DNA of 6,479 nt from Clostridia bacterium (GTDB lineage: Bacteria; Bacillota; Clostridia; Christensenellales; Aristaeellaceae), in the NCBI GenBank assembly GCA_900769075.1, contig CAAGFE010000007.1, positions 1 to 6,479 on the forward strand. The letters run 5' to 3'. Positions 1 through 5,348 of the stretch are shown here, in pieces. Under the pieces are notes generated by a model. That model made no database searches and was not told the DNA's origin. It saw only the letters and a program-made list of their open reading frames with translations. The position numbers were made by a program, and so were the translations under genes. Within the stretch, counting starts at the first letter, position 1; each line of letters opens with the position of its first letter.

Positions 1-195
1 GACAACATGGCTGCCGGCCCTGCCTCCTACGGCATGACCGATACCATGGGCCGTATGCATTCTGACGCCCAGTTCGCCGGTTCCTCCTCCGTGCCCGCGC
101 ACGTGGAGATGATGGGCCTGATCGGCATGGGCAACAACCCCATGGTCGGCGCGACCGTCGCCGTGGCTGTGGCGGTTGAGAATGCCATGAAATAA
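1..195 (+). CDS. GGGtGRT-family protein, C-terminal end (5' partial)
   Basis: This is the last 64 codons of a gene that enters from the left in the first reading frame and ends at TAA. The residues read DNMAAGPASYGMTDTMGR, then HSDAQFAGSSSVPAHVEMM, then GMGNNPMVGATVAVAVAVE. I recognise this tail from memory as the conserved C-terminus of the GGGtGRT family (Pfam PF14057), common in Clostridia and some other anaerobes, in which the name motif lies shortly before the DNMAAGP segment. The motif itself is outside the window. The Gly/Ala/Met-rich, poorly charged tail suggests a tightly packed soluble protein rather than a membrane segment. The biochemical role of the family is, to my knowledge, not settled, so I give none. 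A hairpin with a T tract follows about 40 bases after the stop, so this is probably the last gene of its transcript. Confidence 0.9.
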   Translation, partial: DNMAAGPASYGMTDTMGRMHSDAQFAGSSSVPAHVEMMGLIGMGNNPMVGATVAVAVAVENAMK

Positions 196-238
196 GGGCG
201 TTTTCAAGCCTTAACTCCTTTATATTCTTAGAACTTTT

Positions 239-287
239 GTTAGACACATTATTTGAGATTTTCTCGGTAATGTGTCTAACATTTTTT
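239..287 (+). terminator. Intrinsic terminator after the GGGtGRT gene
   Basis: A perfect 13-bp inverted repeat (GTTAGACACATTA at 239-251, TAATGTGTCTAAC at 268-280) is followed by A and six Ts (282-287). The 16-base loop can itself form a 4-bp GAGA/TCTC stem. The stem is AT-rich for a terminator, but its length and the T tract fit Rho-independent termination. Being a long palindrome, it could also be a protein-binding site for the small genes that follow. Confidence 0.72.
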
Positions 288-301
288 GGAGAAAAGGAGC
301 G

Positions 302-343
302 ATGGAAATTACTATAAATGAGAAATTGAATGGAGTGAGGTGA
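302..343 (+). CDS. Possible 13-codon leader peptide MEITINEKLNGVR
   Basis: A short frame starts at ATG 302, just after two purine-rich GGAG motifs (288-291 and 296-299). The nearer one is only two bases from the ATG, which is too close, and the farther one is at ten bases. The TGA stop (341-343) lies inside the AGGTGA ribosome site (338-343) of the next gene. That layout is typical of translational coupling or of a leader peptide. No similarity is recognised, and a chance frame is quite possible. Confidence 0.2.
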   Translation: MEITINEKLNGVR

Positions 344-348
344 GAACA

Positions 349-525
349 ATGGATGAAAGGCTTTTAGCAAAGATTGGTGTGACGATTGTCGTTGCAGTCA
401 TGATGCTCAGGGGACTGCGTGATATCCGTCGCTATATGAAAGTTGAGATCCCTCAGCAGCTTACCCAACTTGTCAGGCAGGCGCATTGGATCAGCCATTT
501 CATACAATGTGGAACATCGAAGTGA
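349..525 (+). CDS. Small single-span membrane protein, unknown function
   Basis: This encodes 58 residues. ATG 349 is chosen because AGGTGA (338-343) lies five bases upstream; an in-frame GTG at 340 falls inside that site. A hydrophobic stretch at about residues 8-21 (IGVTIVVAVMMLRG) could be one membrane helix. It is followed by a basic, Arg-rich segment (LRDIRRYMK), so the positive-inside rule suggests that the C-terminal part faces the cytoplasm. The rest is polar and probably helical. I do not recognise a family. The 3' end overlaps the next gene, which lies in the -1 frame. That frame is already open from 447, so the two could once have been, or could still be, one membrane-anchored protein. 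Base composition is more AT-rich than the genes to the right. Whether it is a real gene is uncertain. Confidence 0.45.
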   Translation: MDERLLAKIGVTIVVAVMMLRGLRDIRRYMKVEIPQQLTQLVRQAHWISHFIQCGTSK

Positions 526-818
526 GCGATGAAATGCGTGACGCACTCCAATTGCCCCTCACCGCTCAGCAAATACACGCTTTGAAGCAGGCGAAAGACG
601 ACATGATCAGTCGATATGTATCATGCGATCTTATTTCATACAAACGGAAAGGCCACGAGTTGTCCGGTGTAGTCAATGTATCTATCAACATCAGGAGCCG
701 CTCTGGGAAAAATAGTATTTGTGTTTCAGATGCCAAGCTGCGGATAACCATCAGGAATACCGCAAATCCCAAACGGATTGATAACAAGTGGTTTGTCTGC
801 TCAGTAGAACAAGTATAA
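507..818 (+). CDS. Hypothetical protein, about 103 residues
   Basis: The frame is read from ATG 507 (103 residues); a TTG at 486 would give 110. Neither has a good ribosome site, which fits translation by coupling to the overlapping upstream gene that stops at 525. The N-terminal third (residues 1-36) is acidic, helical-looking and includes TAQQIHALKQAKDDMISRY. The remainder alternates polar and hydrophobic residues in a beta-strand pattern (ELSGVVNVSINIRSRSG, AKLRITIRNTAN, NKWFVCSVEQV). This resembles the helix-plus-sheet shape of small substrate- or partner-binding domains, but I cannot name a family. There is no signal peptide and no membrane segment. Codon use is mixed (ATA, AGT, TCA, AAA), unlike the GC-ending codons of the metabolic genes, so recent acquisition or relaxed selection is possible. 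If it is fused by frameshift to the preceding frame, it would be the cytoplasmic domain of an anchored protein. Confidence 0.5.
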   Translation: MWNIEVSDEMRDALQLPLTAQQIHALKQAKDDMISRYVSCDLISYKRKGHELSGVVNVSINIRSRSGKNSICVSDAKLRITIRNTANPKRIDNKWFVCSVEQV

Positions 819-856
819 CGCCTTCTTTGAACGGCGTGACAGGCATCTTTTGCTGC

Positions 857-885
857 TTGCAATACAGCAGAAAAACGTTTATAAT
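857..885 (+). promoter_or_regulatory. Sigma-A-type promoter for the YitT-family gene
   Basis: TTGCAA (857-862), a 17-base spacer and a perfect TATAAT (880-885). Transcription should begin near 892, giving a leader of about 70 bases before ATG 962 that includes the hairpin at 905-929. Confidence 0.8.
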
Positions 886-904
886 GGATTGATCACTCGA
901 TGCG

Positions 905-933
905 GCGCCTGCCTCCCAGGGGCAGGTGCTTTT
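905..933 (+). promoter_or_regulatory. Leader hairpin with short T tract, possible attenuator
   Basis: GCGCCTGCC (905-913) pairs with GGCAGGTGC (921-929) in a 9-bp stem with one G-U pair and a 7-base loop, followed directly by TTTT (930-933). It lies between the promoter and the YitT start, within the first 40 bases of the transcript. Its form is that of an intrinsic terminator with a short T tract, so it could act as a weak attenuator or simply stabilise the 5' end. No alternative antiterminator pairing is obvious. Confidence 0.5.
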
Positions 934-961
934 CATGGCCTGGGGCCGAAAGGAACGAAAT

Positions 962-1813
962 ATGAACTGGAAGCAGATCCTCAAAACGCTGCCCGTGGTG
1001 GCCCTTGGCAATGCGCTGCTGGCGGCCGGCAACGTGCTGTTTATTCTGCCGTCAGGGCTGATCACCGGCGGCACGACGGGACTGGGCATCCTCATGCAGC
1101 ACCTGACCGGATTGCCCATCCCTGCATTTTCCGCAATTTTCAACATCCTGATGTTCCTGGCGGGCTTGGCCTGCCTGGGCAAAACCTTCGCTGCCACCAC
1201 ACTGGCCAGCACCCTGCTGTCGCCGGTCATGCTCGCGGTGATGCAAGGCATCGTGGGGGATCGGGTCGTGTGCGATGACCTGCTGCTGTGCGTGCTCTTC
1301 GGCGGATGCTGCGTCGGTGCAGCCATTGCGATGATCGTTCGGGCCGGTTCCAGCACGGGCGGTATGGATATTCCGCCGCTGCTTCTGCAGAAATTCCTGG
1401 GCATCCCGCTGTCGAAAAGCCTGTACGCATTTGATTTTGTGATCGTGCTGGGTCAGGCGCTGATCGTCCAGCCGAGTATGCTCTTCTACGGTGTGATGCA
1501 CGTTGTGGTGTATACCGTGGTGATCGACAAGCTGATGGCCTCGGGCGACGCGCAGATCCGGCTGGAAATCGTCAGCGAGAAGGTGGAGGAAATCCGCCGC
1601 GCCATCCTCCAGGATGTGGATCGGGGCGTTACGCTGCTCCACGGACGCACCGGCTACGAGCAGAAGGAGCTGGACGTGCTGTTTACGATCATTTCCCCTC
1701 GGGAATGCCACCGTACGGAACAGCTTGTCCGCCGGATTGATCCCCATGCCTTCATCATCACCAGCCGTGTGACCCGCGTCACCGGCCTTGGTTTCTCCGA
1801 AGCCAAGCGCTGA
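962..1813 (+). CDS. YitT/YqfU-family membrane protein (DUF161 + DUF2179)
   Basis: This encodes 283 residues, the usual length for the family. ATG 962 is chosen because AAAGGA (949-954) sits seven bases upstream; the in-frame GTG at 926 would overlap the leader hairpin. The N-terminal membrane part has about five or six hydrophobic segments (roughly 10-30, 56-72, 82-98, 106-126, 154-170, 174-190). It carries the glycine-rich family signatures SGLITGGTTGLG (31-42) and RAGSSTGGMDI (127-137). The C-terminal cytoplasmic part (about 200-275) is a DUF2179-type domain with GVTLLHGRTGYEQKE and ITSRVTRVTGLGF. Members are abundant in Firmicutes, often in several copies. Their transported substrate or signal is not established, so I assign none. 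It has its own promoter and leader, and a 122-base gap separates it from the next gene, so it may be monocistronic. No frameshift or missing core motif is seen. Confidence 0.93.
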   Translation: MNWKQILKTLPVVALGNALLAAGNVLFILPSGLITGGTTGLGILMQHLTGLPIPAFSAIFNILMFLAGLACLGKTFAATTLASTLLSPVMLAVMQGIVGDRVVCDDLLLCVLFGGCCVGAAIAMIVRAGSSTGGMDIPPLLLQKFLGIPLSKSLYAFDFVIVLGQALIVQPSMLFYGVMHVVVYTVVIDKLMASGDAQIRLEIVSEKVEEIRRAILQDVDRGVTLLHGRTGYEQKELDVLFTIISPRECHRTEQLVRRIDPHAFIITSRVTRVTGLGFSEAKR

Positions 1814-1847
1814 TCCGGGACGTGCCCGCCTCATTTCCCAAAAGATG

Positions 1848-1879
1848 CGTGGAATCCGGCAGGATTTTCTGCTCCCACG
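1848..1879 (+). other. Possible stem-loop in the gap after the YitT gene
   Basis: CGTGG (1848-1852) can pair with CCACG (1875-1879), and inside it AATCC (1853-1857) can pair with GGATT (1862-1866), leaving an asymmetric internal loop. No clean T tract follows. This is the only structure I see in the 122-base gap 1814-1935; it may be a weak terminator or chance. I see no convincing promoter for the two sugar genes here, so they may depend on read-through from the YitT promoter. Confidence 0.25.
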
Positions 1880-1935
1880 GCGAAACCAATTAGGAAACTG
1901 TGTCACGGAAGCACAATGCCAAGGAGGAAAATCGC

Positions 1936-2787
1936 ATGGCCCAATACAGATTGTCCGCCTTTGCGGACGAAGCCAGCCCCATGCTGGATGATCAGATCAA
2001 GGCGCTGCAGGAGGAGGGGATTTCTCTCATCGAGCTGCGGGGCGTGGATGGCAAGAACGTGTCCGCCCTGACCCTCGAGGAAGCTGCCGCCGTCAAGGCC
2101 AAGCTGGATGCGGCGGGCATTCGCCTGTCCGCGCTGGGCTCTCCCTACGGCAAGGCCAGCCTCGGCGAGCCCTTTGAAACGCATCTTGCCCTGTTCAAGC
2201 ATGGTCTGGAGATCTGCAAGGTGCTGGACTGCAGGCGCATCCGCATGTTCAGCTTCTATCCGGCGGAGGGCGTTTCCCCTGAGGACAGCCGGGAGGAAGT
2301 GCTGCGCCGGGTGGGCGTCATGCTGGAAATGGCGGAGGAAGCCGGAATTCAGCTCGTCCACGAGAACGAAAAGGGCATCTACGGCGATGTTGCCGCCCGC
2401 AACGCGGATCTGCTGACTGTCTTTGGAGATCGTCTGGGCTTCGCCTTCGACCCGGCGAATTTCATCCAGTGCGGCGTCAATCCCCTGGAGGCTTACGAGC
2501 AGCTGCACGACCGCATCACCTACATGCACATCAAGGACGCATTACTGTCGGATGGCGCGGTGGTCTGCGCGGGCCACGGCGACGGGCATGTAGCAGAAAT
2601 CCTCCGGCGCCTGAATCAGGAGCGGGCAGGGGAGATCATCCTGACCGTCGAGCCCCACCTGACCGTGTTTGACGGCCTGAGCGCCCTGCAGGACGAGGAG
2701 CTCAAGCACCATGAGCACTATCCCGACAGCTGCACGGCCTTCCACGCGGCGGTGACGGCCCTCAAGGACATGCTGAAAAACGGCTGA
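1936..2787 (+). CDS. Sugar phosphate isomerase/epimerase (xylose isomerase-like TIM barrel)
   Basis: This encodes 283 residues, typical of the AP-endonuclease-2/xylose-isomerase-like TIM-barrel family (PF01261). ATG 1936 has a strong AAGGAGG (1921-1927) eight bases upstream. The four metal-ligand positions of the family can be read: Glu143 in LVHENEKGIYGD, Asp172 in GFAFDPANFIQ, His198 in TYMHIKDA, and Glu239 in ILTVEPHL. IELRGVDGKNV (32-42) and LSALGSPYGK (64-73) match the early barrel strands. Such enzymes isomerise or epimerise sugars and keto-inositols, or act as dehydratases like IolE, using a divalent metal; the substrate cannot be read from sequence. There is no signal peptide, so it is cytoplasmic. 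The stop codon overlaps the ribosome site of the next gene, an NAD-dependent oxidoreductase, which suggests coupled expression and a shared pathway. Confidence 0.92.
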   Translation: MAQYRLSAFADEASPMLDDQIKALQEEGISLIELRGVDGKNVSALTLEEAAAVKAKLDAAGIRLSALGSPYGKASLGEPFETHLALFKHGLEICKVLDCRRIRMFSFYPAEGVSPEDSREEVLRRVGVMLEMAEEAGIQLVHENEKGIYGDVAARNADLLTVFGDRLGFAFDPANFIQCGVNPLEAYEQLHDRITYMHIKDALLSDGAVVCAGHGDGHVAEILRRLNQERAGEIILTVEPHLTVFDGLSALQDEELKHHEHYPDSCTAFHAAVTALKDMLKNG

Positions 2788-2799
2788 GGAGGTACGAAT

Positions 2800-3936
2800 A
2801 TGCTGAAGCTTGGTTTAATTGGCGTGGGCAACATTGGTTCCGGCCATGTGCAGCGCGTCCTCGGGGGAGAATGCCCCAATATCACCATCACGGCCATCGC
2901 TGACCGCCGCGCTTCCCGCCGGGAATGGGCTGCCCGTCAGCTGCCCGAGGCCCGCATTTTCGTCGAAGGCAGTGAGCTGATTCACTCGGGCACCTGCGAC
3001 GCGGTGCTGATCGCCACGCCCCATTATCAGCATCCGACCCTGGCGGCGGAGGCCTTCGAAGCCGGGCTGCATGTCCTGTGCGAGAAGCCTGCGGGCGTGT
3101 ATACCCTGCAGGTGCGCGACATGATCGCCGCAGCGGACAAGCGCCCGGACCTGACCTTCGGGATGATGTTCAACCAGCGTACCAACTGTGTCTACCGGAA
3201 GATGAAGGACATGATCGACGGTGGGGAAATCGGCGAAATCAAGCGCATGAGCTGGATCGTCACCGACTGGTACCGCACCCAGTATTACTATGATTCCGGC
3301 GCGTGGCGGGCCACCTGGGCAGGGGAGGGCGGCGGCGTGCTGCTGAACCAGTGCCCCCACCAGCTTGATCTGCTCCAGTGGCTTTGCGGATTGCCCGCCA
3401 AGGTGCATGCTTTTGCCTATGAGGGCAAATGGCACGACGTGGAGGTCGAGGACGATGTGACCGCCTTCCTGGAATTCCCCAATGGCGCCACCGGCGTGTT
3501 CATCACCACCACCGGCGACGCCCCTGGCACCAACCGCCTGGAAATCGACGGCACCCTGGGGAAGCTGGTCTGCGAGAACGATGTGCTGACCTTCCAGAAA
3601 CTGGCGGTCAACGAGCGCGAATGGTGCATCACCTGCCGGGAGGGCTTCCGTAAGCCCGACTGGGAAACCATCACCGTGGAAACGGATGGCGAAAACCCGC
3701 AGCACGCCGGCGTGATGAATGCTTTTGCCGCAGCGATTGAAACCGGCGCTCCCCTGGTGGCGGATGGCCGGGAAGGCATCCGCGGCCTGATGCTGTCCAA
3801 TGCCATCCACCTGTCCGCCTGGACGGGAGAAACCGTGTCCCTGCCCATCGACGAACAGAAGTTCCTGGATCTCCTGAACGAAAAGTGCAAAACGTCCCGC
3901 CACAAGGAAGAGGTGGACGTGGTGGAAAACCAGTAA
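2800..3936 (+). CDS. Gfo/Idh/MocA-family NAD(P)-dependent oxidoreductase
   Basis: This encodes 378 residues, the normal family length. AGGAGGT (2787-2793) overlaps the preceding stop and lies six bases before ATG 2800. The N-terminal Rossmann fold (1-120) has the dinucleotide loop LGLIGVGNIGSGH (4-16) with an acidic Asp35 after the second strand, which favours NAD(H), although two arginines follow. The family motif CEKP is at 94-97, with Lys96 the expected catalytic lysine. The C-terminal alpha/beta domain (about 125-340) carries GGGVLLNQCPHQLDLLQW (177-194) with His187 at the usual catalytic histidine site. The aspartate often found four residues before that histidine is Asn183 here, a variant I believe occurs in sugar-oxidising subgroups. 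The likely reaction is oxidation or reduction of a sugar or cyclitol hydroxyl. Paired with the TIM-barrel gene it resembles the IolG/IolE type of pairing, but no transporter, kinase or regulator is in view, so the substrate is open. Confidence 0.93.
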   Translation: MLKLGLIGVGNIGSGHVQRVLGGECPNITITAIADRRASRREWAARQLPEARIFVEGSELIHSGTCDAVLIATPHYQHPTLAAEAFEAGLHVLCEKPAGVYTLQVRDMIAAADKRPDLTFGMMFNQRTNCVYRKMKDMIDGGEIGEIKRMSWIVTDWYRTQYYYDSGAWRATWAGEGGGVLLNQCPHQLDLLQWLCGLPAKVHAFAYEGKWHDVEVEDDVTAFLEFPNGATGVFITTTGDAPGTNRLEIDGTLGKLVCENDVLTFQKLAVNEREWCITCREGFRKPDWETITVETDGENPQHAGVMNAFAAAIETGAPLVADGREGIRGLMLSNAIHLSAWTGETVSLPIDEQKFLDLLNEKCKTSRHKEEVDVVENQ

Positions 3937-4130
3937 ATGACCTCTCGCTGATTGATATGAACGGCTGATTTGTCAATCCAAATGACGACTGGCTCATGGC
4001 GGACGTTGATTTTGATCTCGGCATGGGGGAAGCCAATCCGGCCCTGAAGCTCTCCAAACCTGACGAACAAATGGAGCGACTGTATTCCGTCCACCCAACG
4101 GATGCAGCCGCGCCATTTTTTTCAGGCAGC
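3937..4130 (+). other. Intergenic stretch with an orphan reading frame, possible gene remnant
   Basis: The space between the convergent oxidoreductase and rplL genes holds no recognisable gene. One plus-strand frame reads LSLIDMNG, then a TGA (3966-3968), then FVNPNDDWLMADVDFDLG, and stays open to 4193, with ATG 3996 as the only usual start. It has no ribosome site, and it ends by running through the rplL terminator hairpin, so it is not a functional gene as it stands. The composition is Asp-rich and protein-like. An opposite-strand frame is also open here. No good plus-strand terminator for the oxidoreductase is visible; a weak 5-bp stem (4086-4102) precedes seven Ts (4116-4122) at a distance. 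Confidence 0.2.
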
Positions 4131-4160
4131 AAAAAAGGAGAGAAGCGCGAGCTTCTCTCC
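4131..4160 (-). terminator. Intrinsic terminator of the rplJ-rplL operon
   Basis: A perfect 10-bp stem (GGAGAGAAGC at 4137-4146 with GCTTCTCTCC at 4151-4160) closes a four-base loop. On the minus strand it is followed by six Ts (4136-4131). It lies 25 bases past the rplL stop, so transcription of the ribosomal operon ends here and does not enter an rpoB gene. Confidence 0.93.
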
Positions 4161-4185
4161 GAAAGTGCTTACGAGGCGATCGAAA

Positions 4186-4563
4186 TTACTTGACTTCGAC
4201 TTCGCCGCCGACTTCCTTGATCTGGGCAGCCAGCTTCTCGGCATCTTCCTTGGACAGGCCTTCCTTGACGGTCTTGGGGCCGGTGGCAGCAGCCTCAACG
4301 AAGTCCTTGGCTTCCTTCAGGCCCAGGCCGCACACTTCGCGGATGACCTTCAGAACCTTCAGCTTCGCAGCAGCGTCGAAGCCCTTCAGGACGACGTCGA
4401 ACTCAGTCTTCTCTTCCACAGCAGCGGCAGCAGCGGGAGCGGCACCGCCGGCAACAGCGATGGCACCGGTCACGCCGAACTCTTCCTTCATGGCGTCAAC
4501 CAGTTCCTTCACTTCGGTCATCTTCATCTCTTTGATGGCAGCAATGATTTCCTGAATGGACAT
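4186..4563 (-). CDS. rplL: 50S ribosomal protein L7/L12
   Basis: This encodes 125 residues, the normal length. Dimers of this protein form the mobile ribosomal stalk and recruit and stimulate translational GTPases. The N-terminal dimerisation and L10-binding helices (about 1-32, with IIAAIKEMKMTEVKELVDAM) are followed by an Ala/Gly/Pro-rich hinge (about 33-52, GGAAPAAAAA). Next comes the globular C-terminal domain (53-125) with TEFDVVLKGFDAAAKLKVLK, VCGLGLKEAKDFVE and GPKTVKEGLSKEDAEKL. The start ATG at 4563-4561 has AAGGAGG (4578-4572) eight bases upstream. rplJ lies 70 bases upstream on the same transcript. A strong terminator follows, and rpoB is absent downstream. The identity is certain. 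Confidence 0.98.
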   Translation of the reverse strand: MSIQEIIAAIKEMKMTEVKELVDAMKEEFGVTGAIAVAGGAAPAAAAAVEEKTEFDVVLKGFDAAAKLKVLKVIREVCGLGLKEAKDFVEAAATGPKTVKEGLSKEDAEKLAAQIKEVGGEVEVK

Positions 4564-4597
4564 TTCTGTGTCCTCCTTCTAAACAATGTCGGTTTGT

Positions 4598-4617
4598 CAT
4601 GCCGCTTTGCGGTCATG
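4598..4617 (-). other. Small hairpin in the rplJ-rplL spacer
   Basis: CATG-CCGC (4598-4605) can pair with GCGG-CATG (4609-4617) around a three-base loop, with one bulged base. It lies between the rplJ stop and the rplL ribosome site, without a T tract, so it is not a terminator. Protection of the rplL part of the message from decay would be a reasonable guess, because L12 is needed in several copies per L10, but this is inference. Confidence 0.3.
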
Positions 4618-4633
4618 AACTATGCAGCCGAAA

Positions 4634-5143
4634 TCAGGCGGATTCCTTCTGTTCGGCGATCTGATCCAGCACAGCAACCAGGCTGGAAATGGGGGACTGC
4701 AGGCAACCCACGATAGTAGCCAGCATTTCCTCGCGGCTGGGCATCTTGGCCAGCACGGTCATGGTGGCGACGTTCGCCGCAGCGCCATCGACGATACCGC
4801 CGGTGATCTGCAGGGACTGCAGCTTGTTCTTCTCGATGTAGTCGTTGATGATACGGGGACCAGCAACGGCGTCCTTCATGGAGAACACGAAAGCGTTGGG
4901 GCCATTCAGCAGATCGTCCAGACCGGTGATGCCCACCTCGTTCAGCGCGCGCAGAACCAGACGGTTCTTCAGCACCACATAGGCAACTTCCTCATTGCGG
5001 CACAGCTTGCGCAGCTCCGTCACCTGCTCCACGGTCAGACCGTTGTAGCTGCAGATGGTCACGCTCTGGGCATTCTTCAGCTTCTCAACGATGTCAGCGA
5101 CAGCTGCCACCTTTTCGGGCTTGATCTCGTGCACCTTTGCCAT
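4634..5143 (-). CDS. rplJ: 50S ribosomal protein L10
   Basis: This encodes 169 residues from ATG 5143-5141. An in-frame GTG at 5155 is rejected because it overlaps the AGGAGGT ribosome site (5160-5154), which lies about ten bases before the ATG. L10 anchors the stalk base on 23S rRNA and carries L12 dimers on its C-terminal helix. The family pattern is clear: an N-terminal helix with a VAAVADIVEKLKNA segment, SYNGLTVEQVTELRKLCR (32-49), VVLKNRLVLRAL (56-67), GPNAFVF (81-87), LAKMPSREEMLATIVG (131-146) and a long C-terminal L12-binding helix ending QIAEQKESA. It is the first gene of the operon, directly after an L10-type leader RNA, so expression is probably autoregulated by the L10-L12 complex. 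rplK and rplA, the common upstream neighbours, are absent. Confidence 0.97.
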   Translation of the reverse strand: MAKVHEIKPEKVAAVADIVEKLKNAQSVTICSYNGLTVEQVTELRKLCRNEEVAYVVLKNRLVLRALNEVGITGLDDLLNGPNAFVFSMKDAVAGPRIINDYIEKNKLQSLQITGGIVDGAAANVATMTVLAKMPSREEMLATIVGCLQSPISSLVAVLDQIAEQKESA

Positions 5144-5175
5144 TTCTTCTTGCACCTCCTTAACGGTTTGGGAGT

Positions 5176-5205
5176 AAAAGAAAACCCTTGCATCAGGTGC
5201 AAGGG
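5176..5205 (-). terminator. Attenuator terminator inside the L10 leader
   Basis: On the minus strand CCCTTGCA (5205-5198) and TGCAAGGG (5192-5185) form a perfect 8-bp stem with a five-base loop, followed by TTTTCTTTT (5184-5176). It lies upstream of the rplJ ribosome site, so premature termination here would block both ribosomal genes. This is the expected output switch of an L10 leader in Firmicutes. Confidence 0.85.
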
Positions 5206-5312
5206 ATGAGCAAAGTCATGCTATATCCATTACACCTCGGCAGGCGGGGAGAATCTCCCGTTTAAATCCCGTGAGGGATACCGGCTGTCTACGGCACAGG
5301 TTTCTTCAAAAC
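5176..5312 (-). ncRNA. Ribosomal protein L10 leader (autoregulatory mRNA leader)
   Basis: The roughly 170-base untranslated region before rplJ matches the Firmicutes L10 leader (Rfam L10_leader). It carries the blocks I recall as conserved: CCTGTGCCGTAGACAGCCGG (5300-5281) and CCTGCCGAGGTG (5244-5233), which together form the long-range helix and bulged binding region. Two short hairpins lie between them: ATCCC/GGGAT (5266-5270 with 5275-5279) and GGGAG/CTCCC (5247-5251 with 5255-5259). At its 5' end GGTTT can pair with AAACC (5313-5299). The L10-L12 complex is known to bind this class of leader and lower expression of its own operon. Here an intrinsic terminator sits at the 3' end, so control is probably by transcription attenuation. 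Confidence 0.87.
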
Positions 5313-5319
5313 CTTAGAT

Positions 5320-5348
5320 AATATAGCATACGCCCAACCGTTTGTCAA
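5320..5348 (-). promoter_or_regulatory. Sigma-A promoter of the rplJ-rplL operon
   Basis: Consensus TTGACA (5348-5343), a 17-base spacer and TATATT (5325-5320). Transcription should start near 5313, at the base of the first leader hairpin. The near-consensus sequence suits a strongly expressed ribosomal operon. Confidence 0.9.

Noticed and set aside
818..837. ACGCC/GGCGT stem right after the hypothetical gene
   Set aside because: It has only five pairs with a ten-base loop and no T tract directly after it; too weak to call a terminator.
926..961. Upstream GTG start for the YitT protein
   Set aside because: It overlaps the leader hairpin and lacks a ribosome site, while ATG 962 has AAAGGA at good spacing and gives the normal family N-terminus.
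751..1906. Minus-strand frames of 217 and 284 codons opposite the YitT gene
   Set aside because: They are opposite a well-supported gene, rich in Arg/His/Gln, and match no family; the plus-strand protein has clear family motifs.
2815..3903. Long open frame of 362 codons on the minus strand
   Set aside because: It lies wholly opposite the oxidoreductase gene, has low-complexity His/Gln/Gly-rich content and no ribosome site; it is a composition shadow.
4102..5209. Plus-strand frames of 204 and 195 codons over rplL and rplJ
   Set aside because: They are antisense to certain ribosomal genes and run through their terminator and leader.
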